DNA from: Halohasta litorea
GTDB taxonomy: Archaea; Halobacteriota; Halobacteria; Halobacteriales; Haloferacaceae
DNA: 64,000 bases
Assembly: GCF_024494645.1 (NCBI RefSeq)
Contig: NZ_JANHDJ010000002.1
Location: 248,001-312,000 of the forward strand
Direction: 5' to 3'
Under the pieces are notes generated by a model. That model had not been told where the DNA came from. It saw only the letters and a list, made by a program, of their open reading frames with translations, and did no database searches. Below, piece by piece: positions 7,465-15,953 of this stretch. The translations under genes and the position numbers were made by a program. How positions within the stretch are numbered: the first letter of the stretch is position 1; each line of letters opens with the position of its first letter.

Positions 7465-8451
7465 ATGAGCGAGGTCGACGCCGAGACCGACACGGAGGCC
7501 GCCCCGGGCCGCGAGATCTGGATCGAGAAGTACCGTCCCCAGACGCTCGACGAGATCAAGGGACAGGACGACATCGTCGAGCGGCTCCAGAGCTACATCG
7601 AACAGCGGGATCTTCCCCATCTGCTGTTTTCGGGGCGCGCCGGAATCGGTAAGACGACCGCCGCCACCGCCATTGCTCGGGAGGTCTACGGAGACGACTG
7701 GCGGGGGAACTTCCTCGAACTCAACGCCTCCGACCAACGTGGGATCGACGTGGTCCGAGATCGCATCAAGAACTTCGCCCGCTCGTCGTTCGGCGGCCAC
7801 GACTACCGCATTATCTTCCTGGATGAGGCCGACTCCCTCACGTCGGACGCCCAATCTGCGCTCCGCCGGACGATGGAGCAGTTCTCCGACAACACCCGGT
7901 TTATCCTCTCCTGCAACTACTCCTCGAAGATCATCGACCCGATTCAGTCGCGGTGTGCCGTCTTCCGCTTTTCACCCTTGTCGGACGAGGCCGTGGCCGC
8001 CCAGATCGACGAGATCGCCAAAGCCGAGAACATCGAGGTGACCGACGCGGGCCGAGAGGCACTCGTCTACGCCGCGGGGAGCGATATGCGCCGGGCGATC
8101 AACTCCCTGCAGGCTGCGGCGACCACTGGCGAGGTCGTAGACGAGGAGGCGGTCTACCTGATCACCTCCACCGCCCGGCCCGAGGAGATCGAGTCGATGG
8201 TGACTGACGCAATAAATGGTGATTTCTCGAAATCCCGTGCGACGCTCGATACCCTCCTTACTGACACGGGGATGGCTGGCGGCGACATCATCGACCAACT
8301 GCACCGCTCAGTCTGGGACTTCGATCTCTCCGAGCGGGATGCGGTCCGGCTGATGGAGCGCATCGGCGAAACGGATTACCGGATCACCGAGGGTGCGAAC
8401 GAACAGGTCCAGCTCGAAGCCTTGTTGGCCTCGCTGGCGATGAACAACTGA
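7465..8451 (+). CDS. rfcS: Replication factor C small subunit
   Basis: This 328-aa AAA+ ATPase is the small subunit of the clamp loader that loads PCNA on DNA. It shows the N-terminal [14 protein letters not shown] box, the P-loop GRAGIGKT (57-64), the Walker B FLDEADSL and the SRC motif QSRCAVFRF. It is close to the usual RfcS length and has no intein, which some archaeal RfcS genes carry. The ATG at 7465 follows a TATA box at the right distance. The gene abuts the convergent CDF gene, with the stop codons on adjacent bases. Confidence 0.95.
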   Translation: MSEVDAETDTEAAPGREIWIEKYRPQTLDEIKGQDDIVERLQSYIEQRDLPHLLFSGRAGIGKTTAATAIAREVYGDDWRGNFLELNASDQRGIDVVRDRIKNFARSSFGGHDYRIIFLDEADSLTSDAQSALRRTMEQFSDNTRFILSCNYSSKIIDPIQSRCAVFRFSPLSDEAVAAQIDEIAKAENIEVTDAGREALVYAAGSDMRRAINSLQAAATTGEVVDEEAVYLITSTARPEEIESMVTDAINGDFSKSRATLDTLLTDTGMAGGDIIDQLHRSVWDFDLSERDAVRLMERIGETDYRITEGANEQVQLEALLASLAMNN

Positions 8452-9396
8452 TCAGGCCTCGGGTTCGAGATAGATGATTTTTACGCGGTCGTCGGCTTCC
8501 CTGAGCTTCGTTTCGATCTGCCCGATATCCTCGTCGAGGCCGTCGGTGACGAGTGCGGGATCGAAGCTCACGTCGGCGGTCACCAACGCCTCCGCGGGGC
8601 CGATGAACATCGTTCGGAACCCGTCGACGTGCGTCACGCCCTCGTGAGCCACGATAATATCCCGCAGTTCCTGTTCCACATCGCTGTTGAGACTCTCACC
8701 CAGGAGGAGCCGCTTGTTCTCCCAGGCCAGCGCGACGGCGAAGCCCATCAGCATCAGCCCGATGAGTAGGGCGGTCACCGCGTCGTAGATCGGGTTCCCG
8801 GTCAGCTGGGTGAGGACGATGCCGACGAGCGCGAGCCCAGCACCCAGCAGCGCGATCGTATCCTCGGTGTAGGCGGTGAGCGTCGTCACGTCGCTGGTCT
8901 TTTTAAATGCCTCCGGGATGCCCGACCAGCCGTATTCAGTGATCTGCCGCTGGAGTTCGGCGTTGGCCTTGATGAACGCCCACGTCTCGAAGGCGATCGC
9001 CCCCAGCAGGACGACGACGCTGATGTACCACGCCGGAAACGGGCCGACGCCGAGCAGCGTTATCCCCTCGACACTCACTGCGTGGGGATGCAGAATGGCC
9101 TCGTAGCCGTGTTTGACCGACTCCCAGCCCGCGATCCCGAAGAGGAGCACCGAAACGAGAAAGCTGTAGAAGAACTGTGCCTTGCCGTAGCCGAAGGGGT
9201 GGCCCTGATCGGCCGCGCGGTCGCTGTACCGGATACCGAACAGGAGAAAGACCTGGTTGCCGGTATCCGAGATCGAGTGGTAGACCTCCGAGAGCATCGA
9301 CGGACTGCCAGTGAGGAGGTACGCCCCGAACTTGAGGATCGCAATCGCGCCGTTGGCGACCAGCGCGGCGAGGACGACTGATTTGCTGCCTGCCAT
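8452..9396 (-). CDS. Cation diffusion facilitator (CDF) transporter
   Basis: The protein has an N-terminal membrane domain with about six helices and a cytoplasmic C-terminal domain (about 230-314). The first metal-site motif HSISD is present in the second helix, followed by HPFGYGK. At the second site the sequence is YTEDTIALLG instead of HxxxD, as in the ZnT9-like subgroup, so the substrate may differ from classical zinc exporters. The ATG at 9396 was chosen; the longer frame adds a non-conserved leader, and a TATA-like CGGTTAACCG lies about 28 nt upstream. Confidence 0.88.
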   Translation of the reverse strand: MAGSKSVVLAALVANGAIAILKFGAYLLTGSPSMLSEVYHSISDTGNQVFLLFGIRYSDRAADQGHPFGYGKAQFFYSFLVSVLLFGIAGWESVKHGYEAILHPHAVSVEGITLLGVGPFPAWYISVVVLLGAIAFETWAFIKANAELQRQITEYGWSGIPEAFKKTSDVTTLTAYTEDTIALLGAGLALVGIVLTQLTGNPIYDAVTALLIGLMLMGFAVALAWENKRLLLGESLNSDVEQELRDIIVAHEGVTHVDGFRTMFIGPAEALVTADVSFDPALVTDGLDEDIGQIETKLREADDRVKIIYLEPEA

Positions 9397-9494
9397 GTCT
9401 GTTGGCTCACGCGTCCCTCGGTTAACCGTTCCGGGACTCGCCGCCGAGCCGCCGGAAGCAATACTTTTCAATAGCTAGATGGTTAACGGTGGTA

Positions 9495-10007
9495 ATGCTC
9501 ACAATCGTCTCCGATACCCACAGCAGCAACGGCCACCGGCTCGACGGCCGGACACTGGAGGCTGTCAGGGACGCCGAACTGGTCGTCCATGCGGGGGATT
9601 TCATGATCGAACCCGTCCTGGATGCCTTCGAGAACGAATCCGCGACGTTCCGGGGCGTCTACGGCAACAACGACGACGCCGAAATCCGATCACGGCTGCC
9701 GAAGGCTCGGACCGTCGAATACGAGGGCGTCCGCTTTGCGGTTACGCATACGGTTCGCGGCGGTAACACGGCGCTGACGCTGTTCGGCAAGGAACGGGAG
9801 GCCGACGCCGTGATCTTCGGCCACAGCCACCGGCCGACGGCCGACCTCTCGGGCGAGCTTCCCCTTATCAATCCGGGGAGCCACGCCCAGCCGCGGGGGA
9901 ACCGTCCGGCCCACGCCGAGTTGGAGCCGGTCGCCGGTGGGCTTCGGGGTCGGCTCGTCACGCCCGACGGAGAGGTCTTCGAGACGTTCGATCTCCACGG
10001 CGACTGA
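9495..10007 (+). CDS. YfcE/MJ0936-type metallophosphoesterase
   Basis: All motifs of a small calcineurin-like phosphoesterase are visible in order: SDTH (metal ligands), HAGDF, GNND, VTHT and FGHSHRP. At 170 aa it has the compact size of the YfcE/MJ0936 group, whose members cleave simple phosphodiesters in vitro; the physiological substrate is unknown. The ATG at 9495 gives the usual start MLTIVSDTH; an ATG two codons upstream is an alternative. The gene is divergent from the CDF transporter. Confidence 0.88.
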   Translation: MLTIVSDTHSSNGHRLDGRTLEAVRDAELVVHAGDFMIEPVLDAFENESATFRGVYGNNDDAEIRSRLPKARTVEYEGVRFAVTHTVRGGNTALTLFGKEREADAVIFGHSHRPTADLSGELPLINPGSHAQPRGNRPAHAELEPVAGGLRGRLVTPDGEVFETFDLHGD

Positions 10008-10062
10008 GTACGCATCACCGACACGTCGAAACGCCTTTGAGGAGGCCGATAATACCCTGCCC

Positions 10063-10206
10063 ATGGTCGTTTCGCTCTTCGATGATCCCGTGGTCCTCGG
10101 TCTCATTGTCGTCTTGGTGGCGTTCGTCTTCTTCGGCTACCTCCTGATGCGTCGTACCGTGATGGGACTCCGCGAGGGGTACGAAGACGGTCAACGGCGG
10201 GACTAA
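10063..10206 (+). CDS. Small single-helix membrane protein, 47 aa
   Basis: The protein begins MVVSLFDDPVVLGLI and has one strongly hydrophobic helix (about residues 9-29), followed by a charged tail containing MGLREGYEDG. It lies 16 nt upstream of the PiT-family gene on the same strand and may be co-transcribed with it. No known function was recognised. Confidence 0.65.
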   Translation: MVVSLFDDPVVLGLIVVLVAFVFFGYLLMRRTVMGLREGYEDGQRRD

Positions 10207-10222
10207 TCGTGGGGTCGCCACG

Positions 10223-11416
10223 ATGGTAGCCACTGGGACGCTGGTGACGTTCGTGATCGCCGCGGCCGCCAGCCTGTTTATGGCGTGGGCTATCGGCGCT
10301 GGCTCCTCGGGGTCGACGCCGTTTGCCCCCGCAGTGGGAGCCAACGCGATTTCCGTGATGCGGGCGGGGCTGATCGTCGGCGTGCTAGGTTTTCTCGGTG
10401 CTGTACTACAAGGCGCGAACGTCACCGAAGCCGTCGGTACCGAACTCGTTATCGGCGAGCCGCTGACCGCGACCGCCGCCATCGTCGGTCTCATCACCGC
10501 CGCCGTGTTGGTCGCCATCGGCGTCTTCGCCGGCTACCCGATCGCGACCGCCTTCACCGTCACCGGCGCGGTCGTCGGCGTCGGGCTGGCGATGGGCGGC
10601 GCGCCCGCGTGGGCGAAGTACGGCGAGATCATGACGCTGTGGGTGCTCACTCCGTTCGTCGGCGGCGGCATCGCCTACGGGATCGCCCGACTCCTCCGCG
10701 GCGATCGCTTCCACGAGGACTACCTGATCTCCGTTCTGGGTGGCGTCATCGGTTTTATTATCGCCAACATCGGCTTCGCCTTTCTCGGCCCGCCAGACGG
10801 TGCGGGATCGATCGCCGGGACGCTCGGGGATGGACTGCCGCTCCCCGGCGTCGGCGGGTTCGGCGGCGGTCGGATCGCCGCGTCGGTCGCTATCGCACTG
10901 CTCTCGGGTGCCGTTCTCTGGTTCGCCCTCCGGCGGGACCGGACCGCCGGACAGCGCCGGTTCCTACTCGTCCTCGGTGGGCTGGTCGCCTTCTCGGCGG
11001 GCGGGAGTCAGGTCGGTCTTGCTATCGGGCCACTCGTCCCGCTGCTCGGCGAGATCGCCATCCCGCTGTGGGCGATCCTCACCGGCGGCGGCTTCGGTCT
11101 CTTGCTGGGCTCCTGGACCGGTGCGCCGCGGATGATCAAAGCGATCGCTCAGGACTACTCCGCGCTCGGCCCGCGGCGCTCGATCGCCGCCCTGATTCCC
11201 TCGTTTGCGATCGCTCAGACCGCGGTGGCGTTCGGCATTCCGGTCTCGTTCAACGAGATCATCGTCAGCGCTATCGTCGGCAGCGGTTACGCCGCCGGAA
11301 ACGCAGGCGTGAGTCGGAAGAAAATGGGGTACACCGTCCTCGCATGGATCGGCTCGCTCGTGTTGTCGTTCGTGCTGGGCTACGGGATCTTCTACGTGAT
11401 TACGCTACTTCGCTGA
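10223..11416 (+). CDS. PiT-family anion permease (annotatable as phosphate transporter)
   Basis: This 397-aa membrane protein has the two inverted halves of the PiT (PHO4) family and about 10-11 helices. The usual GANDxAN signature of phosphate carriers is altered to GAGSSGSTPFAPAVGAN, and the second half has a related AGGSQVGLAIGPL segment. Because the aspartate of GAND is important in phosphate carriers, the substrate may not be phosphate. A close paralogue sits in the sulfur island at 33890. No PhoU/DUF47 gene is adjacent; the window's DUF47 gene is 45 kb away. Confidence 0.85.
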   Translation: MVATGTLVTFVIAAAASLFMAWAIGAGSSGSTPFAPAVGANAISVMRAGLIVGVLGFLGAVLQGANVTEAVGTELVIGEPLTATAAIVGLITAAVLVAIGVFAGYPIATAFTVTGAVVGVGLAMGGAPAWAKYGEIMTLWVLTPFVGGGIAYGIARLLRGDRFHEDYLISVLGGVIGFIIANIGFAFLGPPDGAGSIAGTLGDGLPLPGVGGFGGGRIAASVAIALLSGAVLWFALRRDRTAGQRRFLLVLGGLVAFSAGGSQVGLAIGPLVPLLGEIAIPLWAILTGGGFGLLLGSWTGAPRMIKAIAQDYSALGPRRSIAALIPSFAIAQTAVAFGIPVSFNEIIVSAIVGSGYAAGNAGVSRKKMGYTVLAWIGSLVLSFVLGYGIFYVITLLR

Positions 11417-11420
11417 GCGT

Positions 11421-12779
11421 TTAGGTCAGCTCGGGCTCCTCGTCGACCTCGGTTTTCGGATACTCGTCGGTGACTGTGATCTGCGCCTTGAGAATCCGGG
11501 TGTTGTCGACCTCCTCGATCTCGATCTCGACGCCGTCGTACTCGAAGCTCTCGCCCTCCTCGACCAGCCGACCCGCGCGGTTGAACACGAACCCCGCGAG
11601 CGTCTCGAACTCCTCGCCCTCCGGGAGGTCGATATCCAGGACGTCGTTGACCTCGTGGATGTTGACCTCGCCGCGGACGACCGTGGTGTGATCGTCGACC
11701 CGGTCGAAGGGTTCGGCCTCGTCGCCCTCCAGGATGTCGCCGACGATCTCCTCGACCATGTCTTCGAGCGTGATGATGCCTTCGGTCGTCCCGAACTCGT
11801 CGAGGACGATCACCATCTGGAGGCGGTTTTCCTGCATCTCCGCCAGCAGGTCGTCGACGTTCTTCGATTCGGGAACGTGGAGCGTCGGCTGAACGACGTC
11901 GTCGAGGTTGCTGCCGCCCTCGCTGTACTGGTGTTCCCGGACCAGATCCCGGACGTTGACGATACCGATGATGTTGTCGAGGTTCCCCTCGTAGACCGGC
12001 ACGCGAACGTGGTCGTTGCTGATACAGGCCTGGATCGCCTCCTCGACGGTGGCATCCCGCGAGACCGCCGTCACGTCGAGCCGTGGGGTCATCACCTCCT
12101 TGGCGATGGTGGAGTTGAACGTGAAGATCCGTTCGAGCATCTCTCGTTCCTCCTCCTCGATGACGCCCTCGCGCTCGCCGGTTTCGATGATGTCCTGAAT
12201 CTCATCGCGGGTGACATAGGGCGATTCGATCGTCGACGAACTCCCCGTAATGCTGTTGATAATTCGGGTGAGCCGGTCGAAAATGTAGATGAGCGGGAAC
12301 AGCAGATACTCCGAGACCTTCAGCGGGCGGGCGATTTTCAGCGCCCACGATTCGGTGTTCTCGACCGCGTAGGATTTCGGCGCGCTCTCGCCGAACAGCA
12401 GCACGATCGCGGTGATCCCGAAGGTGGCCGCAAAGACGGCCTGGCCCTGGGTGAGGTACAGCCCGAAGAGGGCAGTCGCGATCGAGGACATCGCGATGTT
12501 AGCGATGTTGTTGCCGACTAGAATCGTCACCAGCAGACGGTGTGGGTTGGATTTGAGCCCCTCGACGATGGTCGCGTGTTTGATTCCCTCGTCGACCATC
12601 GAGTCGATCCGGTGTTGCGGGAGCGAAAAGAATGCGATCTCGGACGACGAGAAAAAGGCCGACAGGCCGATGAGAACGATGATTCCCAGCACGCCCAAGA
12701 CGGTAATCGTACCCGTATCGAGGGGCGGCGTCTGCAAGGTCAGGTCGATAAAGGAACCGGCTGCAAGCGATAAACCCAT
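11421..12779 (-). CDS. CorC/HlyC-type CNNM (DUF21) membrane protein with CBS pair
   Basis: The order of domains is a DUF21/CNNM membrane domain (about 1-190, 3-4 helices, with FFSSSEIAFFS), a CBS pair (about 205-330) and a C-terminal CorC_HlyC transporter-associated domain (about 350-435). Proteins of this build are implicated in Mg2+ or other divalent-cation homeostasis, with nucleotide sensing by the CBS pair. At 452 aa the length is normal. A TATA-like CGCTTAATTT lies about 29 nt upstream of the ATG. It converges with the PiT gene. Confidence 0.88.
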   Translation of the reverse strand: MGLSLAAGSFIDLTLQTPPLDTGTITVLGVLGIIVLIGLSAFFSSSEIAFFSLPQHRIDSMVDEGIKHATIVEGLKSNPHRLLVTILVGNNIANIAMSSIATALFGLYLTQGQAVFAATFGITAIVLLFGESAPKSYAVENTESWALKIARPLKVSEYLLFPLIYIFDRLTRIINSITGSSSTIESPYVTRDEIQDIIETGEREGVIEEEEREMLERIFTFNSTIAKEVMTPRLDVTAVSRDATVEEAIQACISNDHVRVPVYEGNLDNIIGIVNVRDLVREHQYSEGGSNLDDVVQPTLHVPESKNVDDLLAEMQENRLQMVIVLDEFGTTEGIITLEDMVEEIVGDILEGDEAEPFDRVDDHTTVVRGEVNIHEVNDVLDIDLPEGEEFETLAGFVFNRAGRLVEEGESFEYDGVEIEIEEVDNTRILKAQITVTDEYPKTEVDEEPELT

Positions 12780-12903
12780 GTGTCGACTGGTTGCTCGTCG
12801 CTGAAATTAAGCGTTGTCCTCTGAGAGCCGGTCGCACAGTCCGTTGGCTTCCTGGAGCCATCCAAACGGTGGGCTCAAGACGCGCCGCTCCGTAGCCTCG
12901 CCA

Positions 12904-13125
12904 ATGGCAACACGCCGGTGTGATGGCTGTGGGACCAAGGTGAAGATCGCTGGCGGGATCGGCGACTTCTGGAGTTTCGACTTCACGCCGACCGGCGGGA
13001 TGATCCTGGAGCTCGCCGACGGCAGCGAGCATTTCCTCTGTCTGGACTGCGTCGACGCGTTGCCTGACGACCGCGATCCTGGAGCCGACGACGTGGCCGC
13101 GCTGCCGACCGAGACTGAGGAGTGA
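12904..13125 (+). CDS. Small zinc-binding protein, 73 aa
   Basis: The protein starts MATRRCDGCGTKVKIAGG and has a second CxxC pair (CLDC) about 40 residues later, which together probably bind one zinc ion. The rest is acidic and soluble. It resembles widespread small haloarchaeal zinc-ribbon proteins of unknown function. It lies 58 nt upstream of the helicase gene on the same strand. Confidence 0.7.
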   Translation: MATRRCDGCGTKVKIAGGIGDFWSFDFTPTGGMILELADGSEHFLCLDCVDALPDDRDPGADDVAALPTETEE

Positions 13126-13151
13126 CCACACGTATCACACAGCCATCCGTA

Positions 13152-13159
13152 CGTTTTTG
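13152..13159 (+). promoter_or_regulatory. TATA-like box of the helicase gene
   Basis: CGTTTTTG is centred about 28 nt upstream of the GTG at 13184. It overlaps the TTG at 13157, so it supports GTG 13184 as the start of a leaderless message. Confidence 0.4.
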
Positions 13160-13183
13160 GCCGAGGCCGCCCGACCGACTGGC

Positions 13184-14956
13184 GTGAAGCCCTCGCGTAT
13201 TCTGGAGGAGTTCCCCGCCCCGAGCTTCCGCGCCACCCAGAAGCAGGCGCTTGCGGACATCCGCGAGGCGTTCGAATCCGACAACGACGTGGTGCTCGTC
13301 CGCGCGCCGACCGGCAGCGGCAAATCCTTGCTTGCCCGCTCGATCATGGGCTGTGCCCGCGATCTGCAGACGGCCGAGCCCGCCGAAGTAACGGGGGCCT
13401 ACTACACGACCCCACAGGTCTCCCAGCTCGACGACGTGGATGCCGACGACCTCCTGGATGACCTCGAAATCATCCGCGGCAAGAGCAACTACAACTGTAT
13501 CCTGCCGGGCGAACACGACACGCCCGTCAATCAGGCCCCCTGTGCCCGCGAGAAGGGGTTCGATTGCAGCGTCAAACACAGATGCCCCTACTATTCGGAC
13601 CGTGCCATCGCCTCGGGCCAGCCGATGGCCGCGATGACGCTGGCGTACTTCATGCAGACCGCTGGCTCGGACGTGTTCGGAATGCGCGATGTGGTCGTTA
13701 TCGACGAGGCCCACGGACTCGCCGAGTGGGCCGAAATGTATGCGACCATCGAGCTCTCGCCCCACCGGGTGCCGGTCTGGGACGACGTCGACGTCCCCGA
13801 TATCAACGCGGCCCACAACCCCGTCGAACGCGCCTCGGCGTTCGCCGAACGACTCTCGAAGGCCTGTGCGGCCGCAAAGGACGACCTGACGACCAAACCC
13901 GAACTCACCCCCGACGAGGTCGCCCGCCGGGACCGCCTGAACGAGCTCGTCTCCGAACTCGACTGGTTCGTCGAGGACTACCGGAGCCCCGACAGCCCAA
14001 CGACGTGGGTAGTCGACCAACCCGCTGGCGAGGGCACCGCGATCACGATCAAACCGCTTGACCCCGCCCGCTATCTCCACCACACGGTCTGGGACCGCGG
14101 CGAGAAGTTCGCCCTCCTGTCGGCGACCATCCTCAACAAAGAGGCCTTCTGTCGGCAGGTCGGCCTCGACCCCGACCGGGTCGAACTGGTAGATGTCGAC
14201 CACACCTTCCCGGTCGAAAACCGCCCACTGTACGACGTGACACAGGGGAAGATGACCTACGAACACCGCGACGAGACGATCCCGAAAATCGCCCGACTGA
14301 TCGTCCGGCTGATGGCCCATCATCCCGAGGAAAAGGGACTGGTTCACGCCCACTCGTATGCGATCGCCGACCAACTGGCCGAGACGCTCACCGAGTTCGG
14401 TGTCGGCCAGCGGGTTCGGGTCCACGACACCGACAATCGGGACGCCGAACTCGACGCCTGGAAGGCCAGCAGCGATCCCGAGCTCTTTATTTCGGTCAAA
14501 ATGGAGGAGGCGCTCGATTTAAAAGGAGATCTGGCCCGCTGGCAGGTTCTCTGCAAGGCTCCGTATTTGAATACGAACGACTCACGGGTGGCCCGGCGGC
14601 TCGAAGACGGTCAGTGGGCGTGGTACCACCGGACCGCCCTCCGGACGGTGATCCAGGCCTGCGGGCGGGTCGTGCGTGCGCCCGACGATTACGGAGCGAC
14701 CTACCTCGCGGATTCGAGCCTCCTGGATCTCTTCGAGCGCGCCGAAGCCGACACGCCGCCGTGGTTTCGACAGCAGGTCGATCGACTATCGAAACCCAAC
14801 CTTCCCGAATTCGATCCGCAAGCGGCGCTCGCTGGTATCAACGCTACAGCAACGCCCAGCCGTTCGGGGAGCGGGACTACTGCCCAAACGCGAACCGAAT
14901 CCGACGCCGATCGTCGACAAAACCACCCGCTGTCGGATGTCTGGGGCGACGGCTGA
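13184..14956 (+). CDS. XPD/DinG-like superfamily 2 DNA helicase with Fe-S cysteines
   Basis: The 590-aa protein has a Walker A APTGSGKSLLA near residue 50, a DEAH box in VVIDEAHGLAEW, and the C-terminal helicase motif QACGRVVRAPDDYG. Between motifs I and II lie four cysteines (in YNC, APC, FDC and HRC) spaced like the 4Fe-4S ligands of XPD/Rad3 helicases. A 5'-3' DNA helicase in repair is therefore likely. The start is GTG 13184, beginning VKPSRILEEFPAPS; a TTG at 13157 would add nine residues. Codon use matches the chromosome. Confidence 0.87.
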   Translation: MKPSRILEEFPAPSFRATQKQALADIREAFESDNDVVLVRAPTGSGKSLLARSIMGCARDLQTAEPAEVTGAYYTTPQVSQLDDVDADDLLDDLEIIRGKSNYNCILPGEHDTPVNQAPCAREKGFDCSVKHRCPYYSDRAIASGQPMAAMTLAYFMQTAGSDVFGMRDVVVIDEAHGLAEWAEMYATIELSPHRVPVWDDVDVPDINAAHNPVERASAFAERLSKACAAAKDDLTTKPELTPDEVARRDRLNELVSELDWFVEDYRSPDSPTTWVVDQPAGEGTAITIKPLDPARYLHHTVWDRGEKFALLSATILNKEAFCRQVGLDPDRVELVDVDHTFPVENRPLYDVTQGKMTYEHRDETIPKIARLIVRLMAHHPEEKGLVHAHSYAIADQLAETLTEFGVGQRVRVHDTDNRDAELDAWKASSDPELFISVKMEEALDLKGDLARWQVLCKAPYLNTNDSRVARRLEDGQWAWYHRTALRTVIQACGRVVRAPDDYGATYLADSSLLDLFERAEADTPPWFRQQVDRLSKPNLPEFDPQAALAGINATATPSRSGSGTTAQTRTESDADRRQNHPLSDVWGDG

Positions 14957-14968
14957 TCGTCGGTCCCA

Positions 14969-15055
14969 CTAAATGAACGATGCTGCCCCGTAGGCGACCA
15001 TCGAGCCGACCATCAGGACTGTAAAGAAGATCGCCATGATCTGCTGTCGATCCAT
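14969..15055 (-). CDS. 28-residue single-helix membrane peptide
   Basis: Read on the minus strand, an ATG at 15055 opens MDRQQIMAIFFTVLMVGSM and the frame ends at TAG 14969-14971 after 28 residues. It has a charged start and one hydrophobic helix. A TATA-like GTCTAAGATAG lies about 28-35 nt upstream. Peptides of this kind are often missed in haloarchaeal annotation. The function is unknown, and the call rests on the helix pattern and promoter position alone. Confidence 0.5.
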   Translation of the reverse strand: MDRQQIMAIFFTVLMVGSMVAYGAASFI

Positions 15056-15261
15056 ACCAACGGGTCAGCCCTCGACTATCTTAGACCTGTTGGCTTTTGG
15101 TTCTCTCAGGGAACGTGTACTGACGGCTGCTTCAAAGTTTGACAAACGTAAACCAGAATTGGAAATATCCTTGTGATTTTAGCTATATAGGAGGATTTCT
15201 ACGAATAGTATGGCAGCTATTCTCACAGAAGGTTTAGATACTTGGTGTCTCTATACTGTGT

Positions 15262-15405
15262 ATGGCAACGAACGGCTTGCTGACCGCACTGACACTGTAC
15301 CGCTGTGGAACCCTGACCCTCGGACAGGCCGCAACCCGCGCTGGCCAGAGCGATGACACCTTCGCACGGACGCTCGCCCAGTACGGAATCCCCTCCCACG
15401 AGTAA
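15262..15405 (+). CDS. Small helical protein, 47 aa (HTH-like)
   Basis: The frame begins MATNGLLTALTLYRCGTLTL and continues with AARAGQS-like helix-turn-helix spacing (QAATRAGQSDDTF), ending IPSHE. It looks like the short haloarchaeal proteins that resemble the UPF0175/HTH antitoxin-like family. A TATA-like TTTAGATA lies about 27 nt upstream. A different frame starting at ATG 15210 overlaps it but has a less protein-like composition. Confidence 0.6.
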   Translation: MATNGLLTALTLYRCGTLTLGQAATRAGQSDDTFARTLAQYGIPSHE

Positions 15406-15501
15406 GACGGATCGCTTCGGCCCTCCAATTATCAGCCTATGATACTGTCGAGGAAACTATTAGTATCGAGGAGTGTCTCCGTTCAGTTGGAGGGGTGACC
15501 A

Positions 15502-15822
15502 ATGCCAACACACACCAAACAGCTCTGTGACAGCCTGGACCTCCCACGTGCGGATGCGTGGGCGGCCCACGCGACTGTCGAAGGCTGGCTTCGCGCCGAA
15601 TCCGAGCCCGATTCCGACACCAGCATCGACCGGTTGACTGTCGGGTCACGGCTGCTCGACCGGCTCGAAACGGGCGGGCGGCTGACCAGAGACCAGCTCT
15701 CGCTGCTCGACGAGCTCTGTAGGGCGCGGCTGGACGACGACAGGGCCCCGGCCCGTGATCGAGAATCGCTGGCTGCCGTGGTCGATCAGGTCGAGTACCG
15801 GCTCAAAACCTGCTCGCCCTGA
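15502..15822 (+). CDS. Conserved haloarchaeal protein, 106 aa
   Basis: This is a soluble, mostly helical protein with no catalytic motif seen. It has alternating acidic and basic segments and a leucine-rich middle (RLTVGSRLLDRLETG). It converges with the MCM gene, and the hairpin at 15857-15888 lies between the two stop codons. I do not recognise a function. Confidence 0.65.
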   Translation: MPTHTKQLCDSLDLPRADAWAAHATVEGWLRAESEPDSDTSIDRLTVGSRLLDRLETGGRLTRDQLSLLDELCRARLDDDRAPARDRESLAAVVDQVEYRLKTCSP

Positions 15823-15856
15823 GGGTTGGCTCGGCCACCCCAGTCGTCGACCGCGA

Positions 15857-15888
15857 CGGAGCTGTCCACGTGGTGGGGGACAGCTCCG
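15857..15888. terminator. Perfect 11-bp hairpin between convergent genes
   Basis: The arms CGGAGCTGTCC (15857-15867) and GGACAGCTCCG (15878-15888) are exact reverse complements with a 10-nt loop. The hairpin sits between the convergent ends of the 106-aa gene and mcm. It could act as a bidirectional terminator or RNA-stabilising stem. No T-run follows on either side, so it is not a classical intrinsic terminator. Confidence 0.45.
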
Positions 15889-15953
15889 ATCCACACGGTT
15901 GAGACTGACGGCGTCGCTGCTAGCAATTATCCGAGGGACGCTGTGGTGTGTGG

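Noticed and set aside
12983-14425. Minus-strand frame of 480 codons opposite the helicase
   Set aside because: It has low-complexity Gly/Val/Arg content and no motif, and overlaps fully with a well-supported helicase gene.
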